A stretch of DNA of 64,000 nt from Paracoccus salsus (GCF_021556615.1 NZ_JAKGGD010000001.1:310001-374000), one strand, 5' to 3'. Counted from the first letter of the stretch, positions 18,107 to 29,106 are shown. Notes: generated by a model from the sequence alone, not told the origin. Made by a program: numbers and translations.

Positions 18107-19024
18107 GTGACGCGCAACCTGATCCTGTGCATCGGCGAAGCGATGGTCGAGCTGTCAGGGGCGGACGGTCCCGGCCTTTGGCGGATGGGCTTTGCCGGTG
18201 ACACGCTGAACACCGCCTGGTACCTGCGCAGGCTGCTGGGCCATCAATGGCGGGTGGGCTATTTCAGCCGCGTCGGAAACGGCGAGTTCTCGCGGGAACT
18301 TCTGGATTTCATGCAGACCGAAGGCATCGAGACCGATCTGGTCAGCCGCGATCCCCTGCGCGAGGTCGGGCTTTATGCGATTTCGCTGAAGGATGGTGAA
18401 CGCAGCTTCTCGTATTGGCGCGACAGTTCCGCCGCCCGGGGTCTGGCGGATGATCCCGACAGTCTGGATGCCGCGCTTGCCGCCTGTGGCACCGCCTATT
18501 TCTCGGGTATCACGATGGCGATCCTGCCCGATGCCGGCCGCCGGAACCTGCTGAAGGCGCTTGACCGTGCGCGCGCATCGCAATGCCGCATCGTTTTCGA
18601 TCCCAATCTGCGCCCGCGGCTCTGGACCGACGCCGCGCCGATGCGCCGCTGGGTCGAGGACGCAGCGGCACGGGCCGACCTTGTCCTGCCAAGCCTCGAA
18701 GACGAGATGACGCATTTCGGGGATGCGGATGCGCACGTCACCGCCGAACGCTATCTGCGTCTGGGCGCCGGGCAGGTGATCATCAAGAACGGCGATGGTC
18801 CGGTCAGTTTCGCGGGGGCGGCCGGGGCCGGGGTGATCTGCGATCTGCCCAGGGTGACGCCGGTCGATACGACATCGGCCGGCGACAGCTTCAACGCCGG
18901 CTATCTGGCGGCGGCACTGAACGGCGCCGATCCGGCCACGGCAATCCGCAAGGCCCATGATCTGAGCCGCCGGGTCATCCTGCACCACGGCGCTCTTGTC
19001 CGCGAGGCGGTGAGGTCCGCCTGA
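18107..19024 (+). CDS. kdgK: 2-dehydro-3-deoxygluconokinase (PfkB family)
   Basis: A 305-residue sugar kinase phosphorylating 2-keto-3-deoxygluconate, feeding the Entner-Doudoroff route. The PfkB features are ILCIGEAMVELSG at the N-terminus, the substrate-site GDTLNTAWYL, FDPNLRPRLW near the middle, LPSLEDEMTHFG, and the C-terminal DTTSAGDSFNAGYLA, which holds the catalytic Asp and anion hole. I use the GTG at 18107, preceded by AAAGGGG at a good distance; the same frame is open from 17882 but that extension overlaps the thiolase end and has no family match. The gene stands alone, with recN convergent behind it. Confidence 0.85.
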   Translation: MTRNLILCIGEAMVELSGADGPGLWRMGFAGDTLNTAWYLRRLLGHQWRVGYFSRVGNGEFSRELLDFMQTEGIETDLVSRDPLREVGLYAISLKDGERSFSYWRDSSAARGLADDPDSLDAALAACGTAYFSGITMAILPDAGRRNLLKALDRARASQCRIVFDPNLRPRLWTDAAPMRRWVEDAAARADLVLPSLEDEMTHFGDADAHVTAERYLRLGAGQVIIKNGDGPVSFAGAAGAGVICDLPRVTPVDTTSAGDSFNAGYLAAALNGADPATAIRKAHDLSRRVILHHGALVREAVRSA

Positions 19025-19058
19025 CCCGCCAAGGACAGGCGCCTGCCTGCCCGCGCGA

Positions 19059-20705
19059 TCATCCCGCCAGCAAGGCTCGGGCGGCATGTGTGGCGGCATC
19101 CGTGATGCGGTCGCCGGACAGCATGCGGGCGATCTCATCCACGCGCGCGGATTCGTCCAGGGCCGTGACGGTCGAGGTCGTCATGCCACCGCTGACGGAT
19201 TTCGCGACCCGGAAATGGTGGCAGCCTTGCGCTGCGACCTGCGGTGAGTGGGTGACGACCAGAACCTGAGAATCCTCGGCCAGCCGTCTCAGGCGCCGGC
19301 CCACCGCGTCGGCGGTCGCGCCGCCGACGCCGCGGTCGATCTCGTCGAAGATCAGGACCAGCGCCTCGTTCCCGCGCGCCAGGCAGACCTTCAAGGCCAG
19401 CAGGAACCGGGACAGCTCGCCCCCCGACGCGATCTTGTCCAGCGGCCCGGCCGGCGCGCCGGGATTTGTCGCCACGGTAAAGGCCACGGCGTCCCGACCC
19501 TCGGGGCCGGGATCCGCGGGACCGAGGCGGGTTTCAAACACCGCGCGCTCCATCTTCAGCGGGGCAAGTTCGGACGACACGGCCTTGTCCAGCTGCGCGG
19601 CCGCGGCAACCCGCATCGCGGTCAGGTCCGAGGCGGCTTTCTCATAGGCCGCATCCGCCTGGTCGGCGGCGGCTTGCAGGTCAGCCATGGCGGCATCGCC
19701 CGCATCAATGCGGTCAAGCCGGTCACGCAGCTGATCCGCCAGCCCGGCCAGGTCGTCGGCCAGAACACCATGCTTGCGCGCCAGGGCGCGCAGCGCGAAA
19801 AGCCGCTCTTCCGTGTTCTCCAGCGCCGAGGGGTCGAAATCCATCGCGGACAAGGCATCTTCCACGCCGGCATGGGCCTCGCCCAGTTCGATCAGCGCCC
19901 GGGACACTGCGGCGATCGGCATGTCCAGACGCCCGTCCGCCCCCTCGGCCGAGGTTTCCAGCCAGCGGGTCGCGTCCAGCATCGTGCCCTCGGCACCCGC
20001 CGGACCAAGCATCTCAAGCGCGCGCCGGACGTCGCCGCGTATCCGTTCCGCGGCCTGCATGGCGCGGCGATCGGTATCCAGCGATGCTTCTTCGCCTTCC
20101 TGCGGGGCCAGGTCGTCAAGCTCCTTCACCGCGTGGCGCAGGTAATCCTCTTCCTCGCGTGCCGCCGACAGCGCCTTGCGCGCGGCCTCCAGCGCCTTGC
20201 CCGCCTCGCGCCGTGCAGCCCAGGCCTGCCGGACACGGGCCGTGTCCAGCGCGCCGAACGCATCCAGCAGCGCCCGGTGGCCGCGGGGGTTCAGAAGGCC
20301 GCGATCATCATGCTGACCATGCAGTTCGACAAGAGCGCCCGACAGCAGCCGCAGCACGTCGCCCGACACCCGGCGATCATTCACGAAGCCGGTCTTGCGC
20401 CCGTCCCCGCCGTTCACGCGGCGCAGGATCAGTTCGTCATCCTCGGCGCTGATGCCGGCCTCGGCCAGCACCGCGCGCGCGGGATGTCCGTCGGCCAGGT
20501 CGAACACCGCCGTCACCTCGCCCTGGGACGCACCCTGGCGCACCAGATCGGCGCGCCCGCGCCAGCCCAGCACGAAACCGAGACAATCCAGCAGGATCGA
20601 CTTGCCGGCGCCTGTCTCGCCGGTCAGCACGTTGAGACCCGGGCCGAAGGCAAGCTCCAGCCGGTCGATCAGCAGCATGTCGCGGATGTCCAGCGATCGC
20701 AGCAT
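19059..20705 (-). CDS. recN: DNA repair protein RecN
   Basis: A 548-residue SMC-like ATPase for double-strand-break repair. The N-terminal half has Walker A GETGAGKSILLDCLGF (about 30-45) and LHGQHDDRGLLNPRGHRALLDAFG. The middle is an alanine-rich coiled coil (AWAARREAGKALEAARKALSAAREEE onward). The C-terminal half carries the signature ASGGELSRFLLALK, Walker B LIFDEIDRGVGG and VTHSPQVAAQG. It follows bamD by 42 bases at the end of the division cluster, the lpxC-bamD-recN order common in this order of bacteria. Confidence 0.96.
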   Translation of the reverse strand: MLRSLDIRDMLLIDRLELAFGPGLNVLTGETGAGKSILLDCLGFVLGWRGRADLVRQGASQGEVTAVFDLADGHPARAVLAEAGISAEDDELILRRVNGGDGRKTGFVNDRRVSGDVLRLLSGALVELHGQHDDRGLLNPRGHRALLDAFGALDTARVRQAWAARREAGKALEAARKALSAAREEEDYLRHAVKELDDLAPQEGEEASLDTDRRAMQAAERIRGDVRRALEMLGPAGAEGTMLDATRWLETSAEGADGRLDMPIAAVSRALIELGEAHAGVEDALSAMDFDPSALENTEERLFALRALARKHGVLADDLAGLADQLRDRLDRIDAGDAAMADLQAAADQADAAYEKAASDLTAMRVAAAAQLDKAVSSELAPLKMERAVFETRLGPADPGPEGRDAVAFTVATNPGAPAGPLDKIASGGELSRFLLALKVCLARGNEALVLIFDEIDRGVGGATADAVGRRLRRLAEDSQVLVVTHSPQVAAQGCHHFRVAKSVSGGMTTSTVTALDESARVDEIARMLSGDRITDAATHAARALLAG

Positions 20706-20747
20706 GGTCCTAGCCGCTGGCCGCGCTCGACCTCGCCCGGGTGGACG

Positions 20748-21599
20748 TCACAACCATCGGCCCTGGATCATCTGGCGATAGATGTTGGTCAGCCAGCTTT
20801 CGCCGCGCGCCTCCAGCGCCAGATTCCGACCGCGCAACTGCCGATAGGCATCGTCATAGAAGGGAGAGGACTGGAAATTGTAGCCCAGGATCGCGCCCGC
20901 CGTCTGCGCCTCGTCATTCAGGCCAAGCGCCAGATAAGCCTCGACCAGCCGCAGCAGGGCTTCGGGTGTCAGGGTGGTCGTCTGGAATTCCTCGACCACG
21001 ACCCTGAAGCGATTGATCGCGGCGGTGTAATGCCCGCGCTTCAGGTAGTAGCGACCGATCTCCATTTCCTTGGCGGCCAGGTGGTCGAAGGCCAGGTCGA
21101 ATTTCAGGATCGCGCTGCGGGCATACTCGCTGTCCGGATATTGCTCGATCACGGCACGCAGCGCCTGAAGCGCCTGGAAGGTCAGCCCCTGATCGCGGCC
21201 CACCTCGTCAATCTGGTCGTAATAGGACAGAGCCAGCAGATACTGGGCATAGGCTGCGTCCTCATCGCCGGGATAGGTGTCGATGAAACGCTGCGCCGCC
21301 CCCCGCGCCTCTTCATAGTTCCGGGCGCGGTGATTGGCGTAGGCCTGCATGATCAGCGCGCGCTTGGCCCATTCGGAATACGGATAAAGCCGCTCGACCT
21401 CGCTGAAATAGAAGACCGCGTCCTTGGGCTTCCTGCTGTTCTCAAGCTCGTATTCGCCACGCTTGTAGATCTGCTCGGCCGTGAAACGTTCCAGGTTGCG
21501 CTTGTCATCGTCGCCCGAACCGAACGAGGAACACGCGGCCAGCGTCATGGACGCAAGCACCGCAGCCATCAAGGAAGCCGAGATTTTCGAGCGCGCCAT
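20748..21599 (-). CDS. bamD: Outer membrane assembly lipoprotein BamD
   Basis: A 283-residue lipoprotein of the BAM complex, which inserts beta-barrel proteins in the outer membrane. The start at 21599 gives a lipoprotein signal, MARSKISASLMAAVLASM with lipobox LAAC; the frame is open to 21659 but the extra 20 residues would spoil the signal. The body is a set of TPR-like helical repeats, with YKRGEYELENSRKPKDAVFYFSEVERLYPYSEWAKRA near the N-terminus. Downstream is recN, upstream lpxC. Confidence 0.94.
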   Translation of the reverse strand: MARSKISASLMAAVLASMTLAACSSFGSGDDDKRNLERFTAEQIYKRGEYELENSRKPKDAVFYFSEVERLYPYSEWAKRALIMQAYANHRARNYEEARGAAQRFIDTYPGDEDAAYAQYLLALSYYDQIDEVGRDQGLTFQALQALRAVIEQYPDSEYARSAILKFDLAFDHLAAKEMEIGRYYLKRGHYTAAINRFRVVVEEFQTTTLTPEALLRLVEAYLALGLNDEAQTAGAILGYNFQSSPFYDDAYRQLRGRNLALEARGESWLTNIYRQMIQGRWL

Positions 21600-21787
21600 C
21601 TTTACCCTGCCCTGCGATTCTGCCGTGCGACCGCCCGTTTCAGGCCGGGCTGCCGGCACGTCCTAGCACAGAACATCAGAGGGCGCAAAATGGCAATCCA
21701 TTGAATTCGGCGCGTGATTTTTCTGCTGGCCGGCGAGGTCCGATTGATCGCAGCCGGCACGCGCGACTCAGCTGCGGTGTCGGTCCC

Positions 21788-22720
21788 CTAAAGCGCGACC
21801 GCCTGGGTCCCGGCCAGATCGCCATAGGCCGCGACGCCGGCGCCGGGCAGTCGATCCTCCAGCGCCGGAGAACAGGTTTCCCAGACCCACGCGGAAGGGT
21901 CCGCGAACAGCGCACGCAACAGACGGTTGGTCATGGCATGGCCCGCGCGGTGGCCGGTATAGCGTGCCAGCAGCGGCGCGCCGGCCAGCGCCAGGTCTCC
22001 CATCGCGTCCAGCATCTTGTGGCGCACGGCCTCGTCCGCATGGCGCAGGCCACCAGGCGACAGCACTTGCGCGCCATCGACGACAACGGCGTTGGTATAG
22101 GTGCCACCCAAAGCCAGCCCGTTCTTGCGCATCGCGTCCACATCGGCCTGACGGCAGAAGGTACGACTGTCCGCCAGTTCGCGCAGGAACGCACCGTTGG
22201 CCATGTCGAGGCGCTTTTCCTGATGGCCGATCGCGGCGTCGACGAAGTCGATCTGGAATTCGATCTCGAGGTGATCGGCCGGCGCCAGCCGCGCGAACGA
22301 CAGGCCATCGCGAACTTCGATCGGCCGCAGGACGCGGATCGCCCGAAGTTCGACCGGCTGCATGGCGATGCCCGCCCGCAGGATTCCGCGAACGAACGGC
22401 GCGGCCGAGCCGTCGAGGATCGGCACTTCGGGCCCGTCCACCGCAACCAGCGCGTTATGGATGCCCGTCCCGGCCAGCGCGGCCATCACATGTTCGACCG
22501 TCGAGACCGTGACGCCGGAACCATTGTCCAGCAGCGTGCACAGTTTCGAGGGCGTCACATTGTCCCAACGCGCCGGGATGTCGACGCTCTGGTCAAGATC
22601 GGTCCGGCGAAACAGGATGCCATGCCCTGCCGGAGCGGGGTGAAGCACCAATCGCGCGGGGGAACCGGAGTGAAGACCCACCCCGGAGAAAGTCGCCATC
22701 TTTCCAAGCGTCGCCTGCAT
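21788..22720 (-). CDS. lpxC: UDP-3-O-acyl-N-acetylglucosamine deacetylase
   Basis: LpxC carries out the committed zinc-dependent step of lipid A synthesis. The 310-residue protein has the zinc ligands His in STVEHVMAAL (about 79), and His and Asp in HKMLDAMGDLALAG (about 240-244), plus the catalytic His in YTGHRAGHAMTN near 268. The N-terminus TFSGVGLHSGSPARL is typical. It lies between ftsZ, which has its own terminator, and bamD, so it should have a promoter in the 22721-22877 gap, though none is obvious. Confidence 0.97.
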   Translation of the reverse strand: MQATLGKMATFSGVGLHSGSPARLVLHPAPAGHGILFRRTDLDQSVDIPARWDNVTPSKLCTLLDNGSGVTVSTVEHVMAALAGTGIHNALVAVDGPEVPILDGSAAPFVRGILRAGIAMQPVELRAIRVLRPIEVRDGLSFARLAPADHLEIEFQIDFVDAAIGHQEKRLDMANGAFLRELADSRTFCRQADVDAMRKNGLALGGTYTNAVVVDGAQVLSPGGLRHADEAVRHKMLDAMGDLALAGAPLLARYTGHRAGHAMTNRLLRALFADPSAWVWETCSPALEDRLPGAGVAAYGDLAGTQAVAL

Positions 22721-22877
22721 GACCTGTCTGCCTCAAATATTTCGGCCAGAATCCATCGCTCTGGTACAGGTCCAGCTAGGCTCACCCGTACAGGCGTTCA
22801 ATTAACGAATTGTAACGGCATGAAACATTCCGGCGCGGGCACGCCACACGCCTAGGGTGTGGACCGCCAAGGCGTTG

Positions 22878-22912
22878 TTAAAAATAATAAAAGGGCCGCT
22901 TGAAGCGGCCCT
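22878..22912 (-). terminator. Rho-independent terminator of ftsZ
   Basis: On the minus strand a stem GGGCCGCTT / AAGCGGCCC with a one-base centre (or a slightly shorter stem and larger loop) is followed by TTTTATTATTTTT. It starts 35 bases after the ftsZ stop. It cuts the division genes from lpxC. Confidence 0.88.
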
Positions 22913-22946
22913 CAGGGTCAGTCTTTCTGACAGATATGTGATCGCT

Positions 22947-24578
22947 TCAGTTTGCCTGGCGGCGCAGGAAAGCGGGGATCTCGACATTGTCCTGGCCGTG
23001 GTCCGGGTTGGCCAGATCGTCGAAATCGGCGTCCTGCTGGCGTGCGCGGGCGGCCACACGGTCGCTGACACGCTCGGCGATCGACGACGCAGAGGCCTTC
23101 TGGGCCGCCTGGCCATCGTGGTCGGTCCCGTGACCTGCCATCCGCTCGAGCATGCGACCGATGCCGCTCATCCGGCCATGCTGGTTGCTTCTGGCGTCGG
23201 CGGCAGGCTGCGGGGTTTGCGCGGCGCGGGCTGCGGGCTGGGCGGTGGCGCGGCCTTCGCCGTGATGTTCGACCGCGCGGCGCAGACGCTCCATCACCTC
23301 GGGTGCCGGCTGGCCCCGGCCACCGGCCGGAGCGCGGGGCGCGACAAAGTCGGATGCATCGTCGTCGATCTGCACGGCTGCCGGACGCGACAGGTCCTTG
23401 GGCTTGTAGGCCGGTTGCGGCATGTCCTCCTCAGGCCGCGCCGCCGAGGCCGGCGCGGCTGCGGGACGCGTCTCCGCTGCGGGCACACGGCGCGGCGGAA
23501 CCGGCATTTCGTCATCCGCCGAGGCCGGCACGTCCTTGCGGGCAACCGACGGGGTCTGGGTCAGGGGCTCGGCCATGCTGCGGCGTGGGGCCGGAGCATC
23601 CTCTGCGGCAGCGCTGGCGTCGATGCCGGTGGCAACGACCGACACGCGGATATTGCCATCCATGTCGGGGTCCAGGGTCGAACCGACGATGATGTTGGCA
23701 TCGCTGTCCACCTTGTCGCGGATCACGTTGGCGGCCTCGTCCAGCTCGAACAGGGTCATGTCGTAGCCACCGGTGATGTTGATCAGCACGCCGCGGGCAC
23801 CGTTCAGGCTGATCTCGTCCAGAAGCGGGTTGGCGATGGCGCGCTCGGCGGCCTCTTGCGCACGGTTGTCGCCCGACGCCTCGCCGGTGCCCATCATCGC
23901 CTTGCCCATCTCGTCCATGACCGCGCGCACGTCGGCGAAGTCAAGATTGATCAGGCCGGGGCGCACCATCAGGTCGGTCACGCCCTTGACGCCCTGGTAC
24001 AGCACGTCATCGGCCATCGCGAAGGCTTCGGTAAAGGTGGTCTTTTCGTTGGCCAGCCGGAACAGGTTCTGGTTGGGAATGATGATCAGCGTGTCCACGA
24101 CCTTCTGCAGCGCCTCGACGCCCTCTTCGGCCTGCCGCATCCGCTTGGTGCCCTCGAACTGGAAGGGCTTGGTCACGACGCCGACGGTCAGGATGCCCAT
24201 CTCGCGGGCGGCCTGAGCGATGATCGGGGCGGCGCCGGTGCCGGTGCCGCCACCCATGCCGGCGGTGATGAAGCACATGTGAGCGCCCATCAGGTGATCG
24301 ACGATGTCCTCGATGGTTTCCTCGGCGGCCTTGGCGCCGATCGAGGGCTTGGCGCCCGCGCCCAGGCCCTCGGTAACCTTCGGGCCCATCTGCACGCGGT
24401 TCGTCGCGCGCGACCCGGCCAGCGCCTGCGCGTCGGTGTTGGCGACCACGAACTCGACGCCGTCGAGCTGTTTCTCGATCATGTTGTTGACCGCGTTGCC
24501 ACCGGCACCGCCGACACCGAACACGGTGATGCGCGGCTTCAGCTCGTCTTCGTCGTTCATCATCAGATTGAGATTCAT
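22947..24578 (-). CDS. ftsZ: Cell division protein FtsZ
   Basis: The tubulin homologue that forms the division ring; 543 residues, long because of an extended linker. The GTPase domain fills about 1-320, with [16 protein letters not shown] and the tubulin signature [10 protein letters not shown]. The linker (about 320-520) is rich in proline, alanine and charged residues, as in other alphaproteobacteria. The extreme C-terminus [12 protein letters not shown] is the conserved peptide that binds FtsA and other partners. A 224-base gap to ftsA may hold a dedicated promoter; a terminator follows the gene. Confidence 0.98.
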   Translation of the reverse strand: MNLNLMMNDEDELKPRITVFGVGGAGGNAVNNMIEKQLDGVEFVVANTDAQALAGSRATNRVQMGPKVTEGLGAGAKPSIGAKAAEETIEDIVDHLMGAHMCFITAGMGGGTGTGAAPIIAQAAREMGILTVGVVTKPFQFEGTKRMRQAEEGVEALQKVVDTLIIIPNQNLFRLANEKTTFTEAFAMADDVLYQGVKGVTDLMVRPGLINLDFADVRAVMDEMGKAMMGTGEASGDNRAQEAAERAIANPLLDEISLNGARGVLINITGGYDMTLFELDEAANVIRDKVDSDANIIVGSTLDPDMDGNIRVSVVATGIDASAAAEDAPAPRRSMAEPLTQTPSVARKDVPASADDEMPVPPRRVPAAETRPAAAPASAARPEEDMPQPAYKPKDLSRPAAVQIDDDASDFVAPRAPAGGRGQPAPEVMERLRRAVEHHGEGRATAQPAARAAQTPQPAADARSNQHGRMSGIGRMLERMAGHGTDHDGQAAQKASASSIAERVSDRVAARARQQDADFDDLANPDHGQDNVEIPAFLRRQAN

Positions 24579-24802
24579 GGTTTCCGCCTGTTTTGTCTTA
24601 AGTTCGCCGCGAGCGTGGACCGCCCGTTCGAATCCCCCGAATTAACTGTAATCGTAGCGGCTCAGAGGCCCCGCGTCACTCGAAAAACAGTCCTTCACCG
24701 CAAAATCTGGCAGTCATGCCAGGAGGGATCGGCGGTATCTTGCCAAGCCCCCTGAATATGGTGGCTGGGCGACCCTGCCCCCATAGCCAAAGTTTCCTGC
24801 AA

Positions 24803-26137
24803 TCACCAGTTGTTGCGGAACCAGCGATAGGCGCGTCGCAGGCTGCGGGCCGGATAGGCCTCGGCCGGCATCTCGAAGTCCCACCACTCGTCCTGCGGAT
24901 GGGCCGCGAACAGCGCCAGACCGACCGCGCTGGAAAAGCTGGGATCGGTCAGTTGATGGGCGAGGCCATCGATTCGCAGCGGACGCCCGCAGCGGATATT
25001 CGGCCCCAGGATCCGCGCCGCCAGCCCGTCGAGGCCGGGCACCTGGCTGCCACCGCCCGTCAGCACGATCTGCTGGCTGGGCATGAAGTCGAAGCCCGCC
25101 GCATCAAGCACTTGCCGGACATTCTCGAGAATCTCCTCGATGCGGGGTCGCATCACGCCGATGATGTCGGCGCGGCTCACGGTACGACGATCCGATTCCC
25201 AGTCGCCGGTCTCGCCACCGACCTCGATCATCTCGCGGTCGTCTCGCCCGGTGGCCTCGACGCCGCCATTCAGGGTCTTCAACCGCTCGGCCACCGGCAG
25301 CGGCACCCGCAATCCCTGCGCGATATCCTGCGTGACCAGATTGCCGCCGATTCGAACATTATCGGCAAAGATCATGTGTTTCTTGATGAAAATGGAAACG
25401 GCCGTGCCGCCGCCACCAAAGTCGATACAGGCGGCGCCCAGTTCCTGCTCGTCCTCGACCAGGCTGGCGCGTGCGGATGCGTAAGAGGCCGAGGCAATCC
25501 CCGCCAGTTCGAGGTCGCAGCGGCGGATGCACTGCACGACATTGGCGACCACGTCGCCGTCCACGGTCAGCACATGCATGTCGCAGGCCAGCCGGTTGCC
25601 CACATGGTCGCGCGGATCGGCAAGGCCGCTGCGATTGTCCACGGCAAAGTTGACCGGCTGGGCGTGAATGACTTCGCGGCCGCGCCCGAAATCAGGCGCA
25701 TCGCAGGCGGCCAGAACCGAGGCGACATCGTGTTCGGCGACCTTGCCCGATTCAAGAACGATCTCGCCCGCCAGACCATAAGAGGCGGGCCGGCCACCGG
25801 ACAGGCAGGCGATGACGTGGTCAACCCGCACGCCGGCGACCTTCTGCGCGGCCGTCACGACGGTGCGGATGGCGCGCTCGGTTTCGGCCATGGTCTCGAT
25901 TTCGCCGCAGCGCAGACCACGCGAACGGGTCGAGGCGGCGCCGATAACGCGGAAATTGGCCTGTCCGGCCATCGGGCCGACGCCGTCGGTTTCGCGAAAC
26001 GTGCCGGTCCCGTCGAATTTCAGCACCAGACACGAGATCTTCGAGGTGCCGATATCCAGGATGCCGATCACCCCGCGCTGCAAGGCCGCGCGCCGGATGT
26101 TCCGCATCGCCCGTTGCGTCTGATACAGTTCCGTCAT
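24803..26137 (-). CDS. ftsA: Cell division protein FtsA
   Basis: An actin-like ATPase of 444 residues that anchors FtsZ to the membrane. The actin-type phosphate-1 motif is GVIGILDIGTSKISCLV, phosphate-2 CIDFGGGGTAVSIF, and the adenosine motif VLTGGGSQVPGLDGLAARIL. The 1C domain sits between the first two. The C-terminal RSLRRAYRWFRNNW is an amphipathic membrane-targeting helix. The ATG at 26137 has GGGAGGCTGAGG before it and lies right after the ftsQ stop; the frame upstream of it is ftsQ antisense-frame noise. Confidence 0.97.
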   Translation of the reverse strand: MTELYQTQRAMRNIRRAALQRGVIGILDIGTSKISCLVLKFDGTGTFRETDGVGPMAGQANFRVIGAASTRSRGLRCGEIETMAETERAIRTVVTAAQKVAGVRVDHVIACLSGGRPASYGLAGEIVLESGKVAEHDVASVLAACDAPDFGRGREVIHAQPVNFAVDNRSGLADPRDHVGNRLACDMHVLTVDGDVVANVVQCIRRCDLELAGIASASYASARASLVEDEQELGAACIDFGGGGTAVSIFIKKHMIFADNVRIGGNLVTQDIAQGLRVPLPVAERLKTLNGGVEATGRDDREMIEVGGETGDWESDRRTVSRADIIGVMRPRIEEILENVRQVLDAAGFDFMPSQQIVLTGGGSQVPGLDGLAARILGPNIRCGRPLRIDGLAHQLTDPSFSSAVGLALFAAHPQDEWWDFEMPAEAYPARSLRRAYRWFRNNW

Positions 26138-26141
26138 CGCC

Positions 26142-27092
26142 TCAGCCTCCCTTCTGCTCGTCTTCGAGGATCGTTCCGTCGGGCCCCAGAAGCGGTTCGC
26201 CCCGCGCCTGCCGGATCGTGTTGCGCGCATCGATTCCCAGACGCAGCAGCGGCCGCGAGGGATCGCGCAGATCGACGGCACTGATGTCGCGGCCCAGCAT
26301 GTCCTGCGCGCGATGCAGCGCGATCGCGGCCTCCAGCGCGATCACCGCGTTTGATTCGGGCAGCATGATCCGCTGACCGTGATCCAGAACCACGTCCCAT
26401 CGCCGTTCGCCGCGGCGCACCAGCCCGCGCAGCCGGGGCAGGATCGGACCCGCCGCATCGATCAGTTCCAGCGCCTCGGCGGTGGCCAGGTCCGCGCCCT
26501 CGCCGGCGACCAGCGGCAGGTCGGGCCGGACCTCGCGCGAGGTGACGCTGGCAACGCGATGGCCGGTCCGGTCGAGGATCTCGATCCCGCGCGCGTGGCG
26601 CCACAGCAAGGCCGGCTGACGTTCCGTGACCACGGCCGACAGGATCCCGCCAGGCTTGATCCGGAGGTCGATCGCCTCGATCACATCCAGCTGTATCACC
26701 TGCAGGCGCAACGCCGTCAGGTCGATGGCGAAACTGGATGCAGGCAGATCGACAGGCAGCATCGCCCGCAGCGCCTTGTCCACGACGGGCGAGGCGCCTT
26801 CGACAGTCATCATCCGGACCTGGAATTCCTCGCGGCTCTGGACCCGGTCGACCAGCGCAGTCACGCCGCCGGTGAGGGCACCGCGGCGGTCCGCATCCGA
26901 CAGCCACAGACCCGCCGTCAGTGCGATCAGGAACGCCGGCACGCCGACACGGACCATCCGCCGATACAGCGGCGTCAGCCACATGCGTTGCAGACGATAT
27001 TTCAGACGCGAGGGCGCCGGGTCGCGCCTTGGGCGCGGCTGACCGGGCCGTTCAGGCTGCCGCGGGGGGCGATGATCGATCACGACCGGCAC
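26142..27092 (-). CDS. ftsQ: Cell division protein FtsQ
   Basis: A bitopic divisome protein of 316 residues that connects early and late division proteins. A basic cytoplasmic tail (about 1-48) precedes one membrane helix [17 protein letters not shown], followed by the POTRA domain ([23 protein letters not shown]) and the FtsQ domain with [24 protein letters not shown]. The start is a GTG at 27092. It overlaps ddl by 13 bases upstream and is followed by ftsA after 4 bases, so the three are translationally linked. Confidence 0.95.
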   Translation of the reverse strand: MPVVIDHRPPRQPERPGQPRPRRDPAPSRLKYRLQRMWLTPLYRRMVRVGVPAFLIALTAGLWLSDADRRGALTGGVTALVDRVQSREEFQVRMMTVEGASPVVDKALRAMLPVDLPASSFAIDLTALRLQVIQLDVIEAIDLRIKPGGILSAVVTERQPALLWRHARGIEILDRTGHRVASVTSREVRPDLPLVAGEGADLATAEALELIDAAGPILPRLRGLVRRGERRWDVVLDHGQRIMLPESNAVIALEAAIALHRAQDMLGRDISAVDLRDPSRPLLRLGIDARNTIRQARGEPLLGPDGTILEDEQKGG

Positions 27093-28015
27093 AGCGCGTC
27101 CTCGACCATCCAGCGCATCAGCGCGGGGAAATCGATGCCGGCATGGGCGGCCTGCTCGGGCGCCAGCGAGGTCGGGGTCATGCCGGGCTGGGTGTTGACC
27201 TCAAGCAGGATCAGCCCCGCCAGCCCGCGCGCCTCGTCCCAGCGGAAATCGGTGCGCGTCAGCCCGCGGCAGCCAAGCGCGTCGTGGGCGCGCACGGCGT
27301 AGTCGAGGCAGGCCCGTGTGATCTGATCGGGGATGTCCGCGGGGATCACGTGACGCGATCCGCCCGCCTTGTACTTGGCGTCGTAGTCATACCAGCCATC
27401 GGTCAGGATCTCGGTCACGCCAAGCGCACGATCGCCCAGCACCGTCGTGGTCAGTTCGCGACCGGGCGCATACGCCTCGACCATGACGCGGGCGGGCATG
27501 GACTGCGACAATTGCGGCGGCTGATTGGCCCCGTCGTGGACGATATAGACCCCGACGCTGGAGCCCTCGTCATTCGGCTTGACCACGTAGGGAGGCACCA
27601 TGACGTGACGCCGGCAGACCTCGGCCGCGTCGGCGATCAGGCTTTCGACGACAGGCAGCCCGGCATCGCGGAAGGCCCGCTTGGCGACCGTCTTGTCCAT
27701 CGCCATGGCCGACGCCAGAACCCCGGAATGGGTATAGGGCAGGCCCAGCCATTCCAGCACGCCTTGCACGCAGCCATCCTCGCCCCAGCGGCCGTGCAAG
27801 GCATTGAAGACGATGTCTGGCCGGGCATCGACCAGGCGCGCGGCGATATCGCCGCCCCGGTCCTTGCCCAGTTCGATCTCGACCACATCATAGCCCGCCA
27901 CCCGCAGCGCATCCGCGCATTCGCGCCCCGAGGACAGGGACACCTCGCGCTCGGCCGAGGGTCCGCCCATCAGAACGGCTACGGTGTGGGCTGTCCTGCT
28001 CGACCTGCCCGCCAC
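27080..28015 (-). CDS. ddl: D-alanine-D-alanine ligase
   Basis: Ddl joins two D-alanines with ATP for the peptidoglycan pentapeptide. The 311-residue protein shows the N-terminal [19 protein letters not shown], the middle [35 protein letters not shown], and the ATP-grasp part with [23 protein letters not shown] and [15 protein letters not shown]. It is the usual DdlB position between murB and ftsQ. A 146-base gap separates it from murB. Confidence 0.96.
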   Translation of the reverse strand: MAGRSSRTAHTVAVLMGGPSAEREVSLSSGRECADALRVAGYDVVEIELGKDRGGDIAARLVDARPDIVFNALHGRWGEDGCVQGVLEWLGLPYTHSGVLASAMAMDKTVAKRAFRDAGLPVVESLIADAAEVCRRHVMVPPYVVKPNDEGSSVGVYIVHDGANQPPQLSQSMPARVMVEAYAPGRELTTTVLGDRALGVTEILTDGWYDYDAKYKAGGSRHVIPADIPDQITRACLDYAVRAHDALGCRGLTRTDFRWDEARGLAGLILLEVNTQPGMTPTSLAPEQAAHAGIDFPALMRWMVEDALCRS

Positions 28016-28161
28016 GTTTTCGCCTCATCGCCCAGTTTCCCCGGGCTTCATCGGTTGTTGCGCGGCCGGGTTCGTCCCGATCCTGCGCCCTGTCCGGCAA
28101 GGATAGCCGCAAAGCGGGAATCGCAAAAGAGCATTTTTGCCTGCACGCGCAGAATGTTGGC

Positions 28162-29106
28162 CTAGTGCTGCGGGTCCTTGTCGGACAGCGGTTCGCCGAC
28201 GCGGATCACCTCCCATTGCAGGTCATGGCCGCTGTCCTCCAGCACGCGACGGCGCACCAGTTCGCCCAGCTCCTCCAGCTCGGTCGCGGTCGCGCCGCCG
28301 GTATTGACCAGAAAGTTGGGATGTTTTTCAGACATTTGCGCGCTGCCCCAGCTATGGCCGCGCAGGCCGGCGCGGTCGATCAGAGACCACGCCTTCAGGT
28401 CGTGGCTGTCGTCCTCGCGGCCGGTCGAGCTGTGGCCGGCGGGGTTGCGGAAGGTCGAGCCGGCGCTGCGGTCCCGGGTGGGCTGGGTGTCGTCGCGTCT
28501 GGCCAGCTGTTGCGCCATCTTGAGGTGCAGGGCGTCGGGGTCGCCGCGTTCGGCGCGGAACACGGCCTCGGTGATGATGCAGCCGTCGGGCAGGTCGGAA
28601 TGGCGATAGGCGAAGTTCAGATCCTGCGGCGTCAGGGTGATCCGGCGACCGTCGCGGGTGACCGCGCGGGCCTCGACCAGATGATCGGAGACATAGCTGC
28701 CATAGCAGCCGGCATTCATCCGCACCGCCCCGCCGATACTGCCTGGAATGGTGCGCAGGAAGGTCAGGTCCAGCCCCGCCTCGGCGGCCCGCCGGGCCAC
28801 GTGCCCGTCCAGCGCGGCGGCCCCGGCGGTGACGGTTTCACCTGTGATTTCAATGCCGTTGAAGGCGCGTCCCAGGCGGATCACGACGCCCCTGATGCCG
28901 CCGTCGCGGACGATCAGGTTGCTGCCCACACCGATCGGAAAGACCGGCACGGACGGGGCCAGCGCGGCCAGGAAACCGGCCAGATCATCGCCGTCGGCGG
29001 GCTGGAACAGCCAGTCGGCGGGGCCTCCGACGCGCAGCCATGTCAGGCTGTCGAGAGGCCGGTTCGCGGTCAGCGTGCCGCGGGGCGTGGGAAGATCGAG
29101 GGTCAT
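28162..29106 (-). CDS. murB: UDP-N-acetylmuramate dehydrogenase
   Basis: MurB reduces UDP-GlcNAc-enolpyruvate to UDP-MurNAc with FAD and NADPH. The 314-residue protein contains the FAD-binding [27 protein letters not shown] and [16 protein letters not shown], the catalytic serine in [10 protein letters not shown], and [10 protein letters not shown], the signature of type I/IIb enzymes. ATG 29106 ([10 protein letters not shown]) is the family-like start; the longer frame to 29226 has no support. It is followed by ddl; the gene before it is the unknown 498-residue protein. Confidence 0.95.
   Translation of the reverse strand: MTLDLPTPRGTLTANRPLDSLTWLRVGGPADWLFQPADGDDLAGFLAALAPSVPVFPIGVGSNLIVRDGGIRGVVIRLGRAFNGIEITGETVTAGAAALDGHVARRAAEAGLDLTFLRTIPGSIGGAVRMNAGCYGSYVSDHLVEARAVTRDGRRITLTPQDLNFAYRHSDLPDGCIITEAVFRAERGDPDALHLKMAQQLARRDDTQPTRDRSAGSTFRNPAGHSSTGREDDSHDLKAWSLIDRAGLRGHSWGSAQMSEKHPNFLVNTGGATATELEELGELVRRRVLEDSGHDLQWEVIRVGEPLSDKDPQH

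Noticed and set aside
19248..21704. Long + strand open frame of over 800 codons across recN and bamD
   Set aside because: High GC leaves long antisense frames open; the product is low-complexity and lies opposite clearly coding recN and bamD.
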